Below the pieces are notes generated by a model. It did not search any database, was not told where the DNA came from, and was given only the letters and a program-made list of their open reading frames with translations. A stretch of DNA of 64,000 nucleotides from CAYFKJ01 sp964528595 (GTDB taxonomy: Bacteria; Pseudomonadota; Alphaproteobacteria; UBA2966), in the NCBI GenBank assembly GCA_964528595.1, contig CAZGTM010000001.1, positions 124,001-188,000 of the forward strand, written 5' to 3'. Shown piece after piece: positions 34,078 through 42,567 of the stretch (its first letter is position 1; every line of letters starts with the position of its first letter). The translations under genes and the position numbers were made by a program.

Positions 34078-35838
34078 TTGTCCGTAGATAGTGGCGGTGT
34101 GAAGAAACGGCTTTCAGCGGTTTTGGCGGCTGATATTGCCGGCTACACCCGTTTGATGGAGCAGGATTCGGACGGCACTGTTGCGGCCTGGCAGTCCGCC
34201 AGGTCCGTTGTTATCGATCCTTCTATTTCCGAATATGCCGGGCGCATTGTCAAACACACGGGTGATGGTTTTTTAGCCGAGTTCGCGACGGTTCAGTCAG
34301 CCGTCGAATGTGCGGTCGCCATGCAGGACGGACTGGCGTCCAGCTCGCTCGAGTTTCGTATCGGCGTCAATCTCGGCGACATCATTGACGATGGCGAAGA
34401 CATTCATGGCGAGGGCGTCAACATCGCGGCCCGGATAGAAGCGTTGGCCGATCCCGGCGGTATTTCGATATCCGGTGGCGCCTACGATCAGATTCGAAAC
34501 CGCATCGATCATGATTTCGAGGATATGGGGGAACACGAAGTCAAGCACGTCTCCGCACCGGTGCGGGTCTTCCGCATGGTCAAGGGAAGCGTTCAGCCGA
34601 AAGAAGCCGGCGGCGAAGAACTGATTTTGCCCGACAAACCCTCAATTGCCGTTCTTCCTTTCGATAACTTTTCCAATGATCCGGAACAGGATTTTTTTGC
34701 TGATGGCATCGTCGAAGACCTGATTACGGCGTTATCGCGATTTCCCTGGCTGTTCGTCATTTCGCGCAATACAAGCTTCTCCTATAAGGGTGAAAATGTT
34801 CAGGCGAAACGCGTGGCCGAGGAACTCGGCGTCCGTTACATGGTCGAAGGCAGTTTGCGCATGTCGTCGTCGCGCCTTCGCGTTACCGTGCAGCTGATTG
34901 ACGCCGTAAATGATCGCCACGTTTGGGCGGAAAACTACGATCGGCCGACCGGCGATCTGTTTGACTTGCAGGACGAGATTACCCAGGCGATTACCGGTGT
35001 TCTCGTTCCGGCATTGAGTATCGCGGAACGCGAACGCTTCCAGCGTGAAAATCACCCGAAACTCGATGCCTGGGCGGCCTACCAGAAAGGCCTTGCGCAC
35101 TATTACCAGCCCTACAGCGATGAGAACCATGCCGAAAGCAGCCGGTTGTTCAACCAGTCCATCAAGCTCGATCCGAATTTTTCCGATGCTTACGCCATGA
35201 TTGCCATGATGGGGATCTATTCGATCCGCTCGGGTCAGACGAGTTACACGGGCACGCGGGAACAGATTATTGCCGATGCCCGGAAGGCTGCCGAGCGGGC
35301 CGTTCAACTGGAAGATAACAACGCGCTGGCGCATCTGGCGTTGGCGCCGACCCTGCAGTTGAGCGGCCAGCACGGTGCGGGCGTGCAGGAGTGCGAAACA
35401 GCCGTCAGGCTGAACCCCAACTTGGCGCTGGCGCATCACGAGTTGGCTTTCTGTTTGTTTACGGCCGGCCGCTTGGAAGAGAGTGTCGAAAGCTATGACA
35501 GGGCCATTCGATTGAGCCCGAATGACCCGGCCCGTTGGAACTTCTATCTGCTGAAGGGTTTTTCCCTCACCTGCTTGGGCGAATACGACCGGGCAATTGA
35601 TACCCTTGGGGAAGCGTCACGACTGAGATCGACCGCGTTCTGGCCACATGTATGTATGGCTGCGGCGTATTGCGGCCTCGGGCAGATGGACCAAGCCAAG
35701 GCGGCCATCGGCGAGGCGTTGGAGCGCAAGCCCGATTGGACGGTCGCCAAAACAGTCGCGACTTTCGGAACCGTACCTTTGGAGCATATAGAGCACTGGG
35801 CCGACTTGATGGGGCAAGCCGGCCTGCCCGCCGGATAA
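34078..35838 (+). CDS. Class III adenylate/guanylate cyclase with TolB-like and TPR regions
   Basis: The 586-residue soluble protein starts with a class III cyclase domain (LSAVLAADIAGYTRLM and IVKHTGDGFLAEF, giving the two metal aspartates; ARIEALADPGGISISG). A TolB-like domain (SIAVLPFDNFSNDPEQDFFADG to VHAWAENYDRP-like text near residue 295) and several TPR repeats follow to the end. This architecture is frequent in rhizobia and other alphaproteobacteria. A TTG at 34078 is preferred because GGGGGGGAGAGG (34063-34073) lies just before it. Its signal input is unknown. A hairpin at 35857-35893 follows. Confidence 0.85.
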   Translation: MSVDSGGVKKRLSAVLAADIAGYTRLMEQDSDGTVAAWQSARSVVIDPSISEYAGRIVKHTGDGFLAEFATVQSAVECAVAMQDGLASSSLEFRIGVNLGDIIDDGEDIHGEGVNIAARIEALADPGGISISGGAYDQIRNRIDHDFEDMGEHEVKHVSAPVRVFRMVKGSVQPKEAGGEELILPDKPSIAVLPFDNFSNDPEQDFFADGIVEDLITALSRFPWLFVISRNTSFSYKGENVQAKRVAEELGVRYMVEGSLRMSSSRLRVTVQLIDAVNDRHVWAENYDRPTGDLFDLQDEITQAITGVLVPALSIAERERFQRENHPKLDAWAAYQKGLAHYYQPYSDENHAESSRLFNQSIKLDPNFSDAYAMIAMMGIYSIRSGQTSYTGTREQIIADARKAAERAVQLEDNNALAHLALAPTLQLSGQHGAGVQECETAVRLNPNLALAHHELAFCLFTAGRLEESVESYDRAIRLSPNDPARWNFYLLKGFSLTCLGEYDRAIDTLGEASRLRSTAFWPHVCMAAAYCGLGQMDQAKAAIGEALERKPDWTVAKTVATFGTVPLEHIEHWADLMGQAGLPAG

Positions 35839-35856
35839 GGGGATTCCGGACATTCG

Positions 35857-35893
35857 CCCGGGATCAGGTCCGGCCCTCCTGAGGCGTCCCGGG
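35857..35893 (+). terminator. Hairpin after the TPR adenylate cyclase gene
   Basis: CCCGGGATCAGG (35857-35868) pairs with CCTGA (35878-35882) and TCCCGGG (35887-35893) with a 4-nt bulge. There is no T-run, so it may stabilize the 3' end or need Rho. Confidence 0.35.
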
Positions 35894-35993
35894 TCGTGTC
35901 CTGCGTCAAATCCAGCGTGACTCGCGAAGCGAAAGCTTGTTATGGTTTTCGGTCACCTAAAAAAACTTAAACGCGAAAATAGGGGGGTTTGAT

Positions 35994-36944
35994 ATGCGTT
36001 CACTCGGACACTTTGGCGTCGTTGCCGCCGCCGCGGCAGCTATTTCACTCACCGCTCCATTATCTGCCCAAGAGGTCAATGACGATCCTTTGACGGAAAA
36101 ATGGGCGCCTGGGCCATGGGGACCGGACGACATGGCGGGCGCGGTCAACCGCACCACGCCGGCGATGGTGCTGAAGGCCGTCGGCCTGGTAAAGCAGGGA
36201 AAAACCGCGACGCTTGGCAAAATTTACGCCGGCGACGCGCCGGCCTTCGGTTCCCGCGGCTGGCGCATGACCATTCCCGGCCTGCCCACCGGCGGGCCTT
36301 TCGGCGCGCATAAACTTGTCTACAACGACGAATACCTTTCAACCGAGATCGGCCAGATCGGCACGCAGTTCGACGGGCCGGGTCACATCGGCGCGATCAC
36401 GTCCAAGGGTATGTTCTTCTACAACGGACGCATGCTGCAAAAGAGTGGCGCCAACGCCTATGGCATGGGGCCGCTCGGCGTCGAACATGTGGCCCAAAAG
36501 GGCTATGTCTGCCGCGGCGTTCTGCTGGACGCGGTTGCATTGCGGGGCGGCCCGCTGGAGATTCCCAAAGGCAAGGGCGATCCGGGCATCATCACCGACG
36601 CAGACGTGAAGGAGATGGTAAAACGCCAAGGGATCGCACCGATCGGTGAAGGCGATTGCGTCTTTCTGCATACCGGCCACGGCGACATCTGGCACCCCAA
36701 GGACTGGGACAAGTTCGACGCTGCCGAAAAATCCAAACGGGTGGCCAGCTTCAATGCCGGCGAACCGGGTTTTGGGATTTCTGCCTGTAATTACATGGCC
36801 GAGCGGAAAATCATCCTGACCGGCGCCGATTCATGGGCCGTCGAAGCCGTTCCCGGCGAGAACCCGACCAAACCGTTCGAGTGCCATTTGCAAATGCAAA
36901 CCCGCCGCGGCATCTGGAATCTCGAAAACATGGATCTGACCTAG
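35994..36944 (+). CDS. Exported cyclase-family (kynurenine-formamidase-like) hydrolase
   Basis: The 316-residue protein starts with a signal peptide (about residues 1-25, ending SAQE) and so acts outside the cytoplasm. The rest follows the cyclase/KynB fold. The usual metal motif HxGTHxDxPxH reads QIGTQFDGPGH here, so two histidines are replaced by glutamine while the Asp and last His remain. HTGHGDIW and TGADSWAVEAVP are further conserved parts. A role as a formamidase for the kynU pathway is not supported because of the secretion signal. GGGGGG at 35982-35987 is the ribosome site. Confidence 0.78.
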   Translation: MRSLGHFGVVAAAAAAISLTAPLSAQEVNDDPLTEKWAPGPWGPDDMAGAVNRTTPAMVLKAVGLVKQGKTATLGKIYAGDAPAFGSRGWRMTIPGLPTGGPFGAHKLVYNDEYLSTEIGQIGTQFDGPGHIGAITSKGMFFYNGRMLQKSGANAYGMGPLGVEHVAQKGYVCRGVLLDAVALRGGPLEIPKGKGDPGIITDADVKEMVKRQGIAPIGEGDCVFLHTGHGDIWHPKDWDKFDAAEKSKRVASFNAGEPGFGISACNYMAERKIILTGADSWAVEAVPGENPTKPFECHLQMQTRRGIWNLENMDLT

Positions 36945-37070
36945 CTCGTGGCCGACAAGGCCTATGAGTTTCTCTTTGTTTGGTCGCCGTTGAAGATGAA
37001 GGGTGCGACCGGCTCACCCGGCAATCCTGTGGCGTTGTACTAGATTTCTTCGACGCACTAACTGCCAAGG

Positions 37071-37103
37071 TCGGGAGCCGGTATATAGCCGGCTCCCGAT
37101 TTT
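37071..37103 (+). terminator. Intrinsic terminator after the cyclase-family gene
   Basis: TCGGGAGCCGG (37071-37081) and CCGGCTCCCGA (37089-37099) form a perfect 11-bp stem with a 7-nt loop, followed by TTTT. It lies 127 nt after the stop of the cyclase-family gene and 60 nt before the riboswitch, which it insulates from upstream transcription. Confidence 0.8.
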
Positions 37104-37164
37104 GGCGTTTAACGGTGGATTTGTTGTTGACGAATTCCACTGCGCCGTTATCGTCAGCGCTAAC

Positions 37165-37345
37165 GGTTCTCCGATGGCGGACGCCTAGGAGATTAATAGG
37201 GAACACGGTGAGGCGTACCCAGTAGGGACCGAAACCGTGGCTGCCCCCGCAACTGTGAGCGATTGGCTCGCCCAACGACGGCCACTGGGAAACCGGGAAG
37301 GCCGGGCGAAATTCTGAAATCGCAAGCCAGGAAACCTGCCGTTGT
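37165..37345 (+). ncRNA. Cobalamin (adenosylcobalamin) riboswitch
   Basis: The conserved parts of the B12 aptamer appear in order: AATAGGGAA with CGGTG (37195-37210), CCCCGCAACTGTG (37245-37257), the B12 box at 37281-37302 (GCCACTG ... GGGAAGGC), and AGCCAGGAAACCTGCC (37325-37340). An 8-bp hairpin TCGGAGAA/TTCTCCGA at 37358-37377 and a smaller GCGG/CCGC stem at 37381-37392 follow. Together they form a plausible expression platform before the cbtB ribosome site (CGGAGGG, about 37423). When cobalamin is abundant, cbtB expression should fall. Exact ends are approximate. Confidence 0.9.
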
Positions 37346-37437
37346 CAATTGTCGTCGTCGGAGAATGAATTCTCCGATCAGCGGAGAGCCGCGGCGATCA
37401 CATGTTTACTTTGATTCCGTAACGGAGGGTTATAGGA

Positions 37438-37623
37438 ATGCAACACGATCAAAACACCAGCCAACAATCGCTCGCGACGGCTCGCACGGCGGCCAAACTG
37501 CCGGCGGTTCTCGCCCTGCTGTTGGGCGTTTTCCTGATCTACGGCACGGGCTTCGCGAACACGTCGTTCCTGCACGATGCCGCGCATGACACCCGGCACG
37601 CCATCTCCTTCCCCTGCCATTGA
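37438..37623 (+). CDS. cbtB: CbtB, small subunit of predicted cobalt transporter
   Basis: This 61-residue protein has one membrane segment (LPAVLALLLGVFLIYGTGFA) and the C-terminal histidine-rich metal motif HDAAHDTRHAISFPCH that defines CbtB. CbtB normally pairs with the larger membrane protein CbtA in B12-regulated cobalt uptake. Here no cbtA follows, and the next gene lies on the other strand. Control by the cobalamin riboswitch directly upstream supports the assignment strongly. Confidence 0.9.
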   Translation: MQHDQNTSQQSLATARTAAKLPAVLALLLGVFLIYGTGFANTSFLHDAAHDTRHAISFPCH

Positions 37624-37688
37624 GAGGATCGCCTTTGGTCCCGGCTTGAGCACGGGTGATCCGTCAAATCTCCTTGAACATCCGTTAA

Positions 37689-37716
37689 GCCCACCGGCGT
37701 CTTAAGCCCGGTGGGC
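37689..37716. terminator. Inverted repeat at the 3' end of zapE
   Basis: GCCCACCGG (37689-37697) pairs with CCGGTGGGC (37708-37716). The zapE stop codon (TTA at 37702-37704 on the plus strand) lies in the loop. It may serve as a shared stop signal for the convergent cbtB and zapE, though no T-run is present. Confidence 0.4.
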
Positions 37717-38826
37717 GGCGGCGAGGTAGTCTTCGGACTGCATCTCGATCAGGCGGGATTCGGTGCGGGCGAACTCAAACTTGCCGTCGCCTTCCTCGTA
37801 AAGCTCACCGGGAGCGGTCTCGGCGCTGCAAACGAGATTGACGCGGTGGTCATAGAGCACGTCGATCAGGTTGATCAGCCGGCGGGCCTCGTTGCGCTTC
37901 TCCGCGCCCAGTTTGGGGATGCGGTCGATGAACACGCTGTGGAACTGCAATGCGATCTCCAGGTAATCGGCGGCACCGAGGGGTTGTTCGCAAAGTTCGG
38001 CAAAGCTAAAGCGCGCCGCTCCATGGGCGCAGGCCGGGACGGTTAAGGTGCGGCCCTGAACGTCGAGGGTTTCGCTCGACGGGGCGGCATGGTCGGTGAG
38101 CCGGTCGAAGGCCTCGTCCATCAAGCCGTCCGTTTCGGGGCCGAGGGGTGAAAAGTAGACCGGCGCCTGTTTGAGCCTCGCCAAGCGATAATCCTGGTCG
38201 CCGTCCAGCGCCAGGGGCTCCAAGCGTGACTTGAGCATGTCGATAAACGGCAAAAAGAGATCGCGGTTAAGGCCACCGAGGTAAAGATCATCCGGTGGGC
38301 GGTTGGAGGTCGCCACGACCACGACGCCGTTGTCGAACAGCGACAAGAACAAACGGCCCAGGATCATGGCATCGGCGGTATCGCTGACCTGAAACTCGTC
38401 GAAGCACAACAGCCAGGCGTCCGACGCCAACGCCTTGGCCACGGGGGGAATGGGATCGCCGTCCGGGCCGCCCTGCTTGGCCGCCTGCCGCCAGGCGTGG
38501 ATGCGCGCGTGAACGTCGATCATGAAGGCGTGGAAGTGGGTGCGCCGTTTACGCTCCACCGCGACGTTCTCGAAGAACACATCCATCAACGCCGTCTTGC
38601 CGCGTCCGACATCGCCGTAAAGATAGAGGCCTTGCGGCGTTTCCTGATTGCGGCCACGGGTGAAGGGCAGGGTCCAGCCGCTCTGGGCGTGCGGGTCGTA
38701 ACCCGCCAGCCGCAGGTGCAGCAATTGCAGTTTTTCCGCCGCCAATTCCTGTGCCGGGTCGGCCTGCCACTCGCCTTCCCTGACGAGCCGCCGGTAGGTG
38801 TGGATAGGGCCTTCGCCGTCAGTCAT
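37702..38826 (-). CDS. zapE: Cell division ATPase ZapE (AFG1-like)
   Basis: ZapE is an AAA-type ATPase that acts on FtsZ rings, related to mitochondrial AFG1/LACE1. The 374-residue protein has Walker A in GLYLYGDVGRGKTALMD (about residues 65-81), Walker B as LLCFDEFQVSD, sensor 1 as VVVATSNRPPDDLY and the C-terminal RRLINLIDVLYDH. I chose the ATG at 38826. The frame is open another 162 nt, but that region overlaps the preceding gene. Its start overlaps the stop of the PaiB-like gene by 8 nt, so the two are cotranscribed. Confidence 0.9.
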   Translation of the reverse strand: MTDGEGPIHTYRRLVREGEWQADPAQELAAEKLQLLHLRLAGYDPHAQSGWTLPFTRGRNQETPQGLYLYGDVGRGKTALMDVFFENVAVERKRRTHFHAFMIDVHARIHAWRQAAKQGGPDGDPIPPVAKALASDAWLLCFDEFQVSDTADAMILGRLFLSLFDNGVVVVATSNRPPDDLYLGGLNRDLFLPFIDMLKSRLEPLALDGDQDYRLARLKQAPVYFSPLGPETDGLMDEAFDRLTDHAAPSSETLDVQGRTLTVPACAHGAARFSFAELCEQPLGAADYLEIALQFHSVFIDRIPKLGAEKRNEARRLINLIDVLYDHRVNLVCSAETAPGELYEEGDGKFEFARTESRLIEMQSEDYLAAAHRA

Positions 38827-39448
38827 CCGCGGGCGACAGCTTCTCGGTGAAATCGGCCAGGGCGGCCGCATTGTCATCGCCTTTCGCCCGCAATCCGGCG
38901 ACCGTACCCCGGCGATCAGCCGCAGGCTTGTTTTGGCCGAGCTTGGCTTTCGCCTCGATGCGCTCGACCGGGATTTCAAAGGCGACAATGGCGCGGGCCA
39001 GTTTGTCGATATAGGCTCCCGGGCCCTGGTAGAACCAGGGCTCTTCGGCGTCCGCCTCGTGGATCTCGATGAGGCGGTCGAGCATCGCCCGCACGGACGC
39101 CGTGTCTTCGATTATCTTGGGCGTGCCGTAGGTATGGACGGCGAGGTAGTTCCACGTCGGCACGGCGTTTTCGGATACGTAGTTGCTTGGTGAAATGTAG
39201 GCGTGCGGCCCCTGGAAAACCGTCAACGCTTCGCCGCCCGTGAAGGCGCGCCAATGCGGATTGCTGCGGGCCATGTGCCCGGTCAGGATGCCGTAGGGTC
39301 CCGGTTCGGGAACGTACATGAAGGGCAGGTGGCTGCCGATGATCGCTCCGTCCTCGCCGACGGATGTCATCAGACCGAAATTATTGGCCCGGATCAGCGA
39401 AGTAATTTCGTGCCGGTCCTCGATCAGAAAGTCGACGGGGATGTACAT
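38819..39448 (-). CDS. PaiB-like FMN-binding protein
   Basis: This 209-residue protein belongs to the PaiB family, which has the FMN-binding split-barrel fold and is sometimes described as a negative transcriptional regulator. Landmarks are MYIPVDFLIEDRHEI, GSHLPFMY, GHMARSNPHWR, FQGPHAYISPSNYVSE and VPTWNYLAVHTYG. The start at 39448 gives the family N-terminus. It may be flavin- or heme-related and not a DNA-binding protein. It is cotranscribed with zapE. Confidence 0.87.
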   Translation of the reverse strand: MYIPVDFLIEDRHEITSLIRANNFGLMTSVGEDGAIIGSHLPFMYVPEPGPYGILTGHMARSNPHWRAFTGGEALTVFQGPHAYISPSNYVSENAVPTWNYLAVHTYGTPKIIEDTASVRAMLDRLIEIHEADAEEPWFYQGPGAYIDKLARAIVAFEIPVERIEAKAKLGQNKPAADRRGTVAGLRAKGDDNAAALADFTEKLSPADD

Positions 39449-39471
39449 GACCGGCCCGGGAGCACGATGTG

Positions 39472-40251
39472 CTAGCGGCGCTCCACCATCATTTGTTTGA
39501 TGCTGCCGATGGCCTGGGCCGGGTTCAGGCCCTTGGGACAGGTCTTGGCGCAATTCATGATGGTGTGGCAGCGGTAGAGGCGGAAGGGATCTTCCAGATC
39601 GTCCAGGCGCTCACCGGTGTTCTCGTCACGCGAATCGATGATCCAGCGATAGGCCTGCAGCAAGGCGGCAGGGCCGAGATAGCGGTCGGAGTTCCACCAG
39701 TAACTCGGGCAACTGGTGGAGCACGAAGCGCACATAATGCATTCCCAGAGACCGTCGAGCTTGGCCCGGTCGTCCCTGCTCTGCAAACGCTCGCGCCCCT
39801 CGGGCGGCGGCGTCTCTGTCTGCATCCAGGGCTTGATGGAGGCGTACTGGGCATAAAAGTTCGACAGATCCGGCACCAGGTCCTTGATCACCGGCAGGTG
39901 GGGCAGGGGATAGACGTTGACGTCGCCTTTGACGTCCTCCGTCGCCTTGGTGCAGGCCAGGGTGTTGGTGCCGTCGATGTTCATGGCACAGCTGCCGCAG
40001 ACGCCCTCGCGGCACGAACGGCGGAACGTGAGCGTCGAGTCGAGGTCGTTCTTGATCTCGATCAGCGCGTCCAGCACCATCGGGCCGCAGCTATCGAGAT
40101 CGACCTCGTAAGTGTCGACCACGGGATTGCTCTCGTCGTCGGGACTCCAGCGATAGACGTTGAAGCGCTTCACGCGTTTGGCGCCGTCCGCCGCTTTCAC
40201 GGTCTTGCCCTTGCCAACCTTGGAATTGGCGGGGAGCGCAAACTCAGCCAT
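39472..40251 (-). CDS. sdhB: Succinate dehydrogenase iron-sulfur subunit
   Basis: SdhB carries the three Fe-S clusters between SdhA and the membrane quinone site. The 259-residue protein contains SCREGVCGSCAMNIDGTNTLAC for the [2Fe-2S] cluster (C-x4-C-x2-C ... C), CIMCASCSTSCP for the [4Fe-4S] cluster and CHTIMNCAKTCPKGLNP for the [3Fe-4S] site. It is the last gene of sdhCDAB and is separated from sdhA by a structured 105-bp repeat that abuts the sdhA stop. Confidence 0.96.
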   Translation of the reverse strand: MAEFALPANSKVGKGKTVKAADGAKRVKRFNVYRWSPDDESNPVVDTYEVDLDSCGPMVLDALIEIKNDLDSTLTFRRSCREGVCGSCAMNIDGTNTLACTKATEDVKGDVNVYPLPHLPVIKDLVPDLSNFYAQYASIKPWMQTETPPPEGRERLQSRDDRAKLDGLWECIMCASCSTSCPSYWWNSDRYLGPAALLQAYRWIIDSRDENTGERLDDLEDPFRLYRCHTIMNCAKTCPKGLNPAQAIGSIKQMMVERR

Positions 40252-40287
40252 CGTGTCGTCCTTCCTTACGGGCCTGCCGACCCTGAA

Positions 40288-40392
40288 CTAGAGCGATTTC
40301 CGTTTATACGGAATCGCCTCGTCTCATATATTCCCTGCATTGCAGGGATGCTATGTCCCCAGGTGTCTCAAACAAAGTGTGAAACACCCTAG
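40288..40392. repeat. 105-bp structured intergenic element, copy A (between sdhA and sdhB)
   Basis: The element begins and ends in CTAG, and the right CTAG contains the sdhA stop codon. Three hairpins are visible. One is GCGATT-CCGT/ACGG-AATCGC at 40293-40317. Another is CCCTGCA/TGCAGGG at 40333-40347. The last is GGTGT-TCA/TGA-ACACC at 40362-40388. A second element of the same length at 59731-59835 matches in 69 of 105 positions without gaps. It probably forms part of the sdh message and may affect its processing. Confidence 0.7.
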
Positions 40393-42179
40393 TAAACCCG
40401 AGCCTTGGGTTCGATATAAGCAATGTCGTTGGTCATGGTGTAGGTGTGAACCGGGCGATAGTCGAGTTTGACGTTACCGGCCTCGTCGGCCCAGGCTAAC
40501 GTGTGCTTCATCCAGTTTTCGTCGTCGCGTTCGGAATAATCCTCGCGGGCGTGGGCGCCGCGGCTCTCCAACCGGTTGGCCGCACCCTCCATCGTGACGA
40601 TGGCCTGGCTCATCAGGTTGTTCAGTTCCAGGGTTTCCACCAGATCGGAATTCCACACCATGGAGCGGTCGCTGACGTCGATGTCGGGCATTTGCTTGTT
40701 GACGCCGGCAATCAGCTTGCGGCCTTCCTCCAGCACCTCGCCGGTACGGAAGACCGCACAGTTTTCCTGCATGGTTTGCTGCATGTCGTCTCGGATGGCT
40801 GCCGTCGGGCGCTCGCCCTTGGCGTGGCGGAACTTGTCGAGGAGGTCGAGGGCCTCGTGCCCGGCGTCGGCCGGCATTGTCCGGTGGCTGCTGCCAGCCT
40901 CGATGGTCGCTGCGGCGCGGAGCGCAGCGGCGCGGCCGAAGACGACGATGTCCAGCAGCGAGTTCGAGCCTAAGCGGTTGGCGCCATGGACCGAGACGCA
41001 GGCCGCTTCGCCGATGGCCATCAGGCCCGGCACGACGTGATCGGGATTGCCGTCCTTCAGGGTCACGACCTCCCCGTGGTAGTTGGTCGGAATGCCGCCC
41101 ATGTTGTAGTGCACGGTCGGCAGCACCGGGATCGGTTCCTTGTTGACGTCGACGCCGGCGAAGATTGCCGCACTTTCCGAAATGCCCGGCAGGCGCTCCT
41201 CCAGCATTGCGGGGTCGAGGTGATCGAGGTGGAGGTAAATATGATCGCCCTTGGGGCCGACGCCGCGGCCCTCGCGGATCTCCACGGTCATGGAGCGGCT
41301 GACGACGTCGCGGGAAGCGAGATCCTTGGCGCTCGGCGCATAGCGCTCCATGAAGCGCTCGCCTTCGGAATTCACCAGATAGCCGCCCTCGCCGCGCACC
41401 CCCTCGGTGATCAGGCAACCGGCGCCGTAGATGCCGGTGGGGTGGAACTGCACGAATTCCATATCCTGCAACGGCAGGCCGGCACGCAGCACCATGCCGC
41501 CGCCGTCGCCCGTGCAGGTGTGGGCCGAGGTGCAGGAGAAATAAGCCCGGCCATAGCCGCCGGTGGCCAGCACCACGGTGTGGGCGCGGAAGCGGTGGAT
41601 GGTGCCGTCTTCCAGGCACCAGGCCATGACGCCCCGGCAGGCGCCCTCGTCGTCCATGATCAGGTCGAGGGCGAAGTATTCGATAAAGAACTCGGCGTCG
41701 TGCTTGAGGGACTGCTGATAGAGCGTGTGCAGGATGGCGTGGCCGGTGCGGTCGGCGGCGGCGCAGGTGCGCTGGGCGGTCCCCTCGCCGTAGTTGGTCG
41801 TCATGCCGCCGAAGGCGCGCTGGTAGATCTTGCCTTCGGGCGTGCGAGAGAAGGGCACGCCGTAGTGCTCCAGTTCCACCACGGCGGCCGGGCCTTCCTT
41901 GCACATGTATTCGATGGCGTCCTGGTCGCCGAGCCAGTCGGAGCCCTTGACGGTGTCGTACATGTGCCAGCGCCAATCGTCATCGCCCATGTTGCCCAGC
42001 GCCGCCGACATGCCGCCCTGGGCGGCGACGGTGTGGCTGCGGGTGGGAAAGACCTTGGTCAGGCAGGCGGTCTTGAGGCCGGCGTGGGCCATGCCGAAGG
42101 TGGCGCGCAGGCCGGCGCCGCCGGCGCCGACGACGATGGCGTCGTAATAGTGGTCGGTGATTTCGTAGGCGTCGCTCAT
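40389..42179 (-). CDS. sdhA: Succinate dehydrogenase flavoprotein subunit
   Basis: SdhA oxidizes succinate to fumarate with covalently bound FAD. The 596-residue protein has the dinucleotide motif AIVVGAGGAGLRA, the FAD-attachment histidine in TRSHTVAAQGG, and the catalytic region GEGGYLVNSEGERFMERY with arginine in SRSMTVEIREGRG. HGANRLGSNSLLDIVVFGR follows. It lies 7 nt after sdhD, and its TAG stop is part of the 105-bp repeat. Confidence 0.97.
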   Translation of the reverse strand: MSDAYEITDHYYDAIVVGAGGAGLRATFGMAHAGLKTACLTKVFPTRSHTVAAQGGMSAALGNMGDDDWRWHMYDTVKGSDWLGDQDAIEYMCKEGPAAVVELEHYGVPFSRTPEGKIYQRAFGGMTTNYGEGTAQRTCAAADRTGHAILHTLYQQSLKHDAEFFIEYFALDLIMDDEGACRGVMAWCLEDGTIHRFRAHTVVLATGGYGRAYFSCTSAHTCTGDGGGMVLRAGLPLQDMEFVQFHPTGIYGAGCLITEGVRGEGGYLVNSEGERFMERYAPSAKDLASRDVVSRSMTVEIREGRGVGPKGDHIYLHLDHLDPAMLEERLPGISESAAIFAGVDVNKEPIPVLPTVHYNMGGIPTNYHGEVVTLKDGNPDHVVPGLMAIGEAACVSVHGANRLGSNSLLDIVVFGRAAALRAAATIEAGSSHRTMPADAGHEALDLLDKFRHAKGERPTAAIRDDMQQTMQENCAVFRTGEVLEEGRKLIAGVNKQMPDIDVSDRSMVWNSDLVETLELNNLMSQAIVTMEGAANRLESRGAHAREDYSERDDENWMKHTLAWADEAGNVKLDYRPVHTYTMTNDIAYIEPKARVY

Positions 42180-42186
42180 GATGGCC

Positions 42187-42567
42187 TCAGCTTCCCAGCG
42201 ATAGCTTGAGTACGGAAAAGGCCGACGCCGATCCCAACAGGATGGAGATGAAGGTGGTGGCGATCTGCAACACCAATGCCGTGGCCTTGCCGTGCACGTA
42301 ATCCTCGATGATGACCTGTATGCCGAGCTTCATGTGGTAGAAGGCGGCGAACAGGAAAAGGATCATGGCGACGGCCCGTCCCGGCGTGCCGATCCAGGCT
42401 TTGAATTCGGCGTGCTCGGCACCGACCTGGCTCAACAGCGAGCCGACCAGCCAGAGACCGAGGGGGATGAGTGCGACCGCCGTCAGGCGCTGCACCCACC
42501 AGTGTTCGACGCCGTGTTTGGCGGAACCGAGGCCGCGAACCTGGCCCAGAGGCGTGCGTAAACTCAT
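42187..42567 (-). CDS. sdhD: Succinate dehydrogenase membrane anchor subunit D
   Basis: The 126-residue protein has three membrane segments and helps form the heme b and ubiquinone sites. The family pattern GVEHWWVQRLTAVALIPLGLW at residues 19-39 and the histidine in FAAFYHMKLGIQVIIEDYVH are present. The start overlaps the sdhC stop by 4 nt, and sdhA follows after 7 nt. Confidence 0.93.
   Translation of the reverse strand: MSLRTPLGQVRGLGSAKHGVEHWWVQRLTAVALIPLGLWLVGSLLSQVGAEHAEFKAWIGTPGRAVAMILFLFAAFYHMKLGIQVIIEDYVHGKATALVLQIATTFISILLGSASAFSVLKLSLGS

Noticed and set aside
36980..37225. Possible small gene between the cyclase-family gene and the riboswitch
   Set aside because: The frame runs through the terminator hairpin and into the riboswitch aptamer and has no ribosome site.
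40986..42209. Plus-strand frame of about 400 codons opposite sdhA
   Set aside because: Antisense shadow of sdhA; composition is His/Ala/Gly-rich without any recognizable fold.
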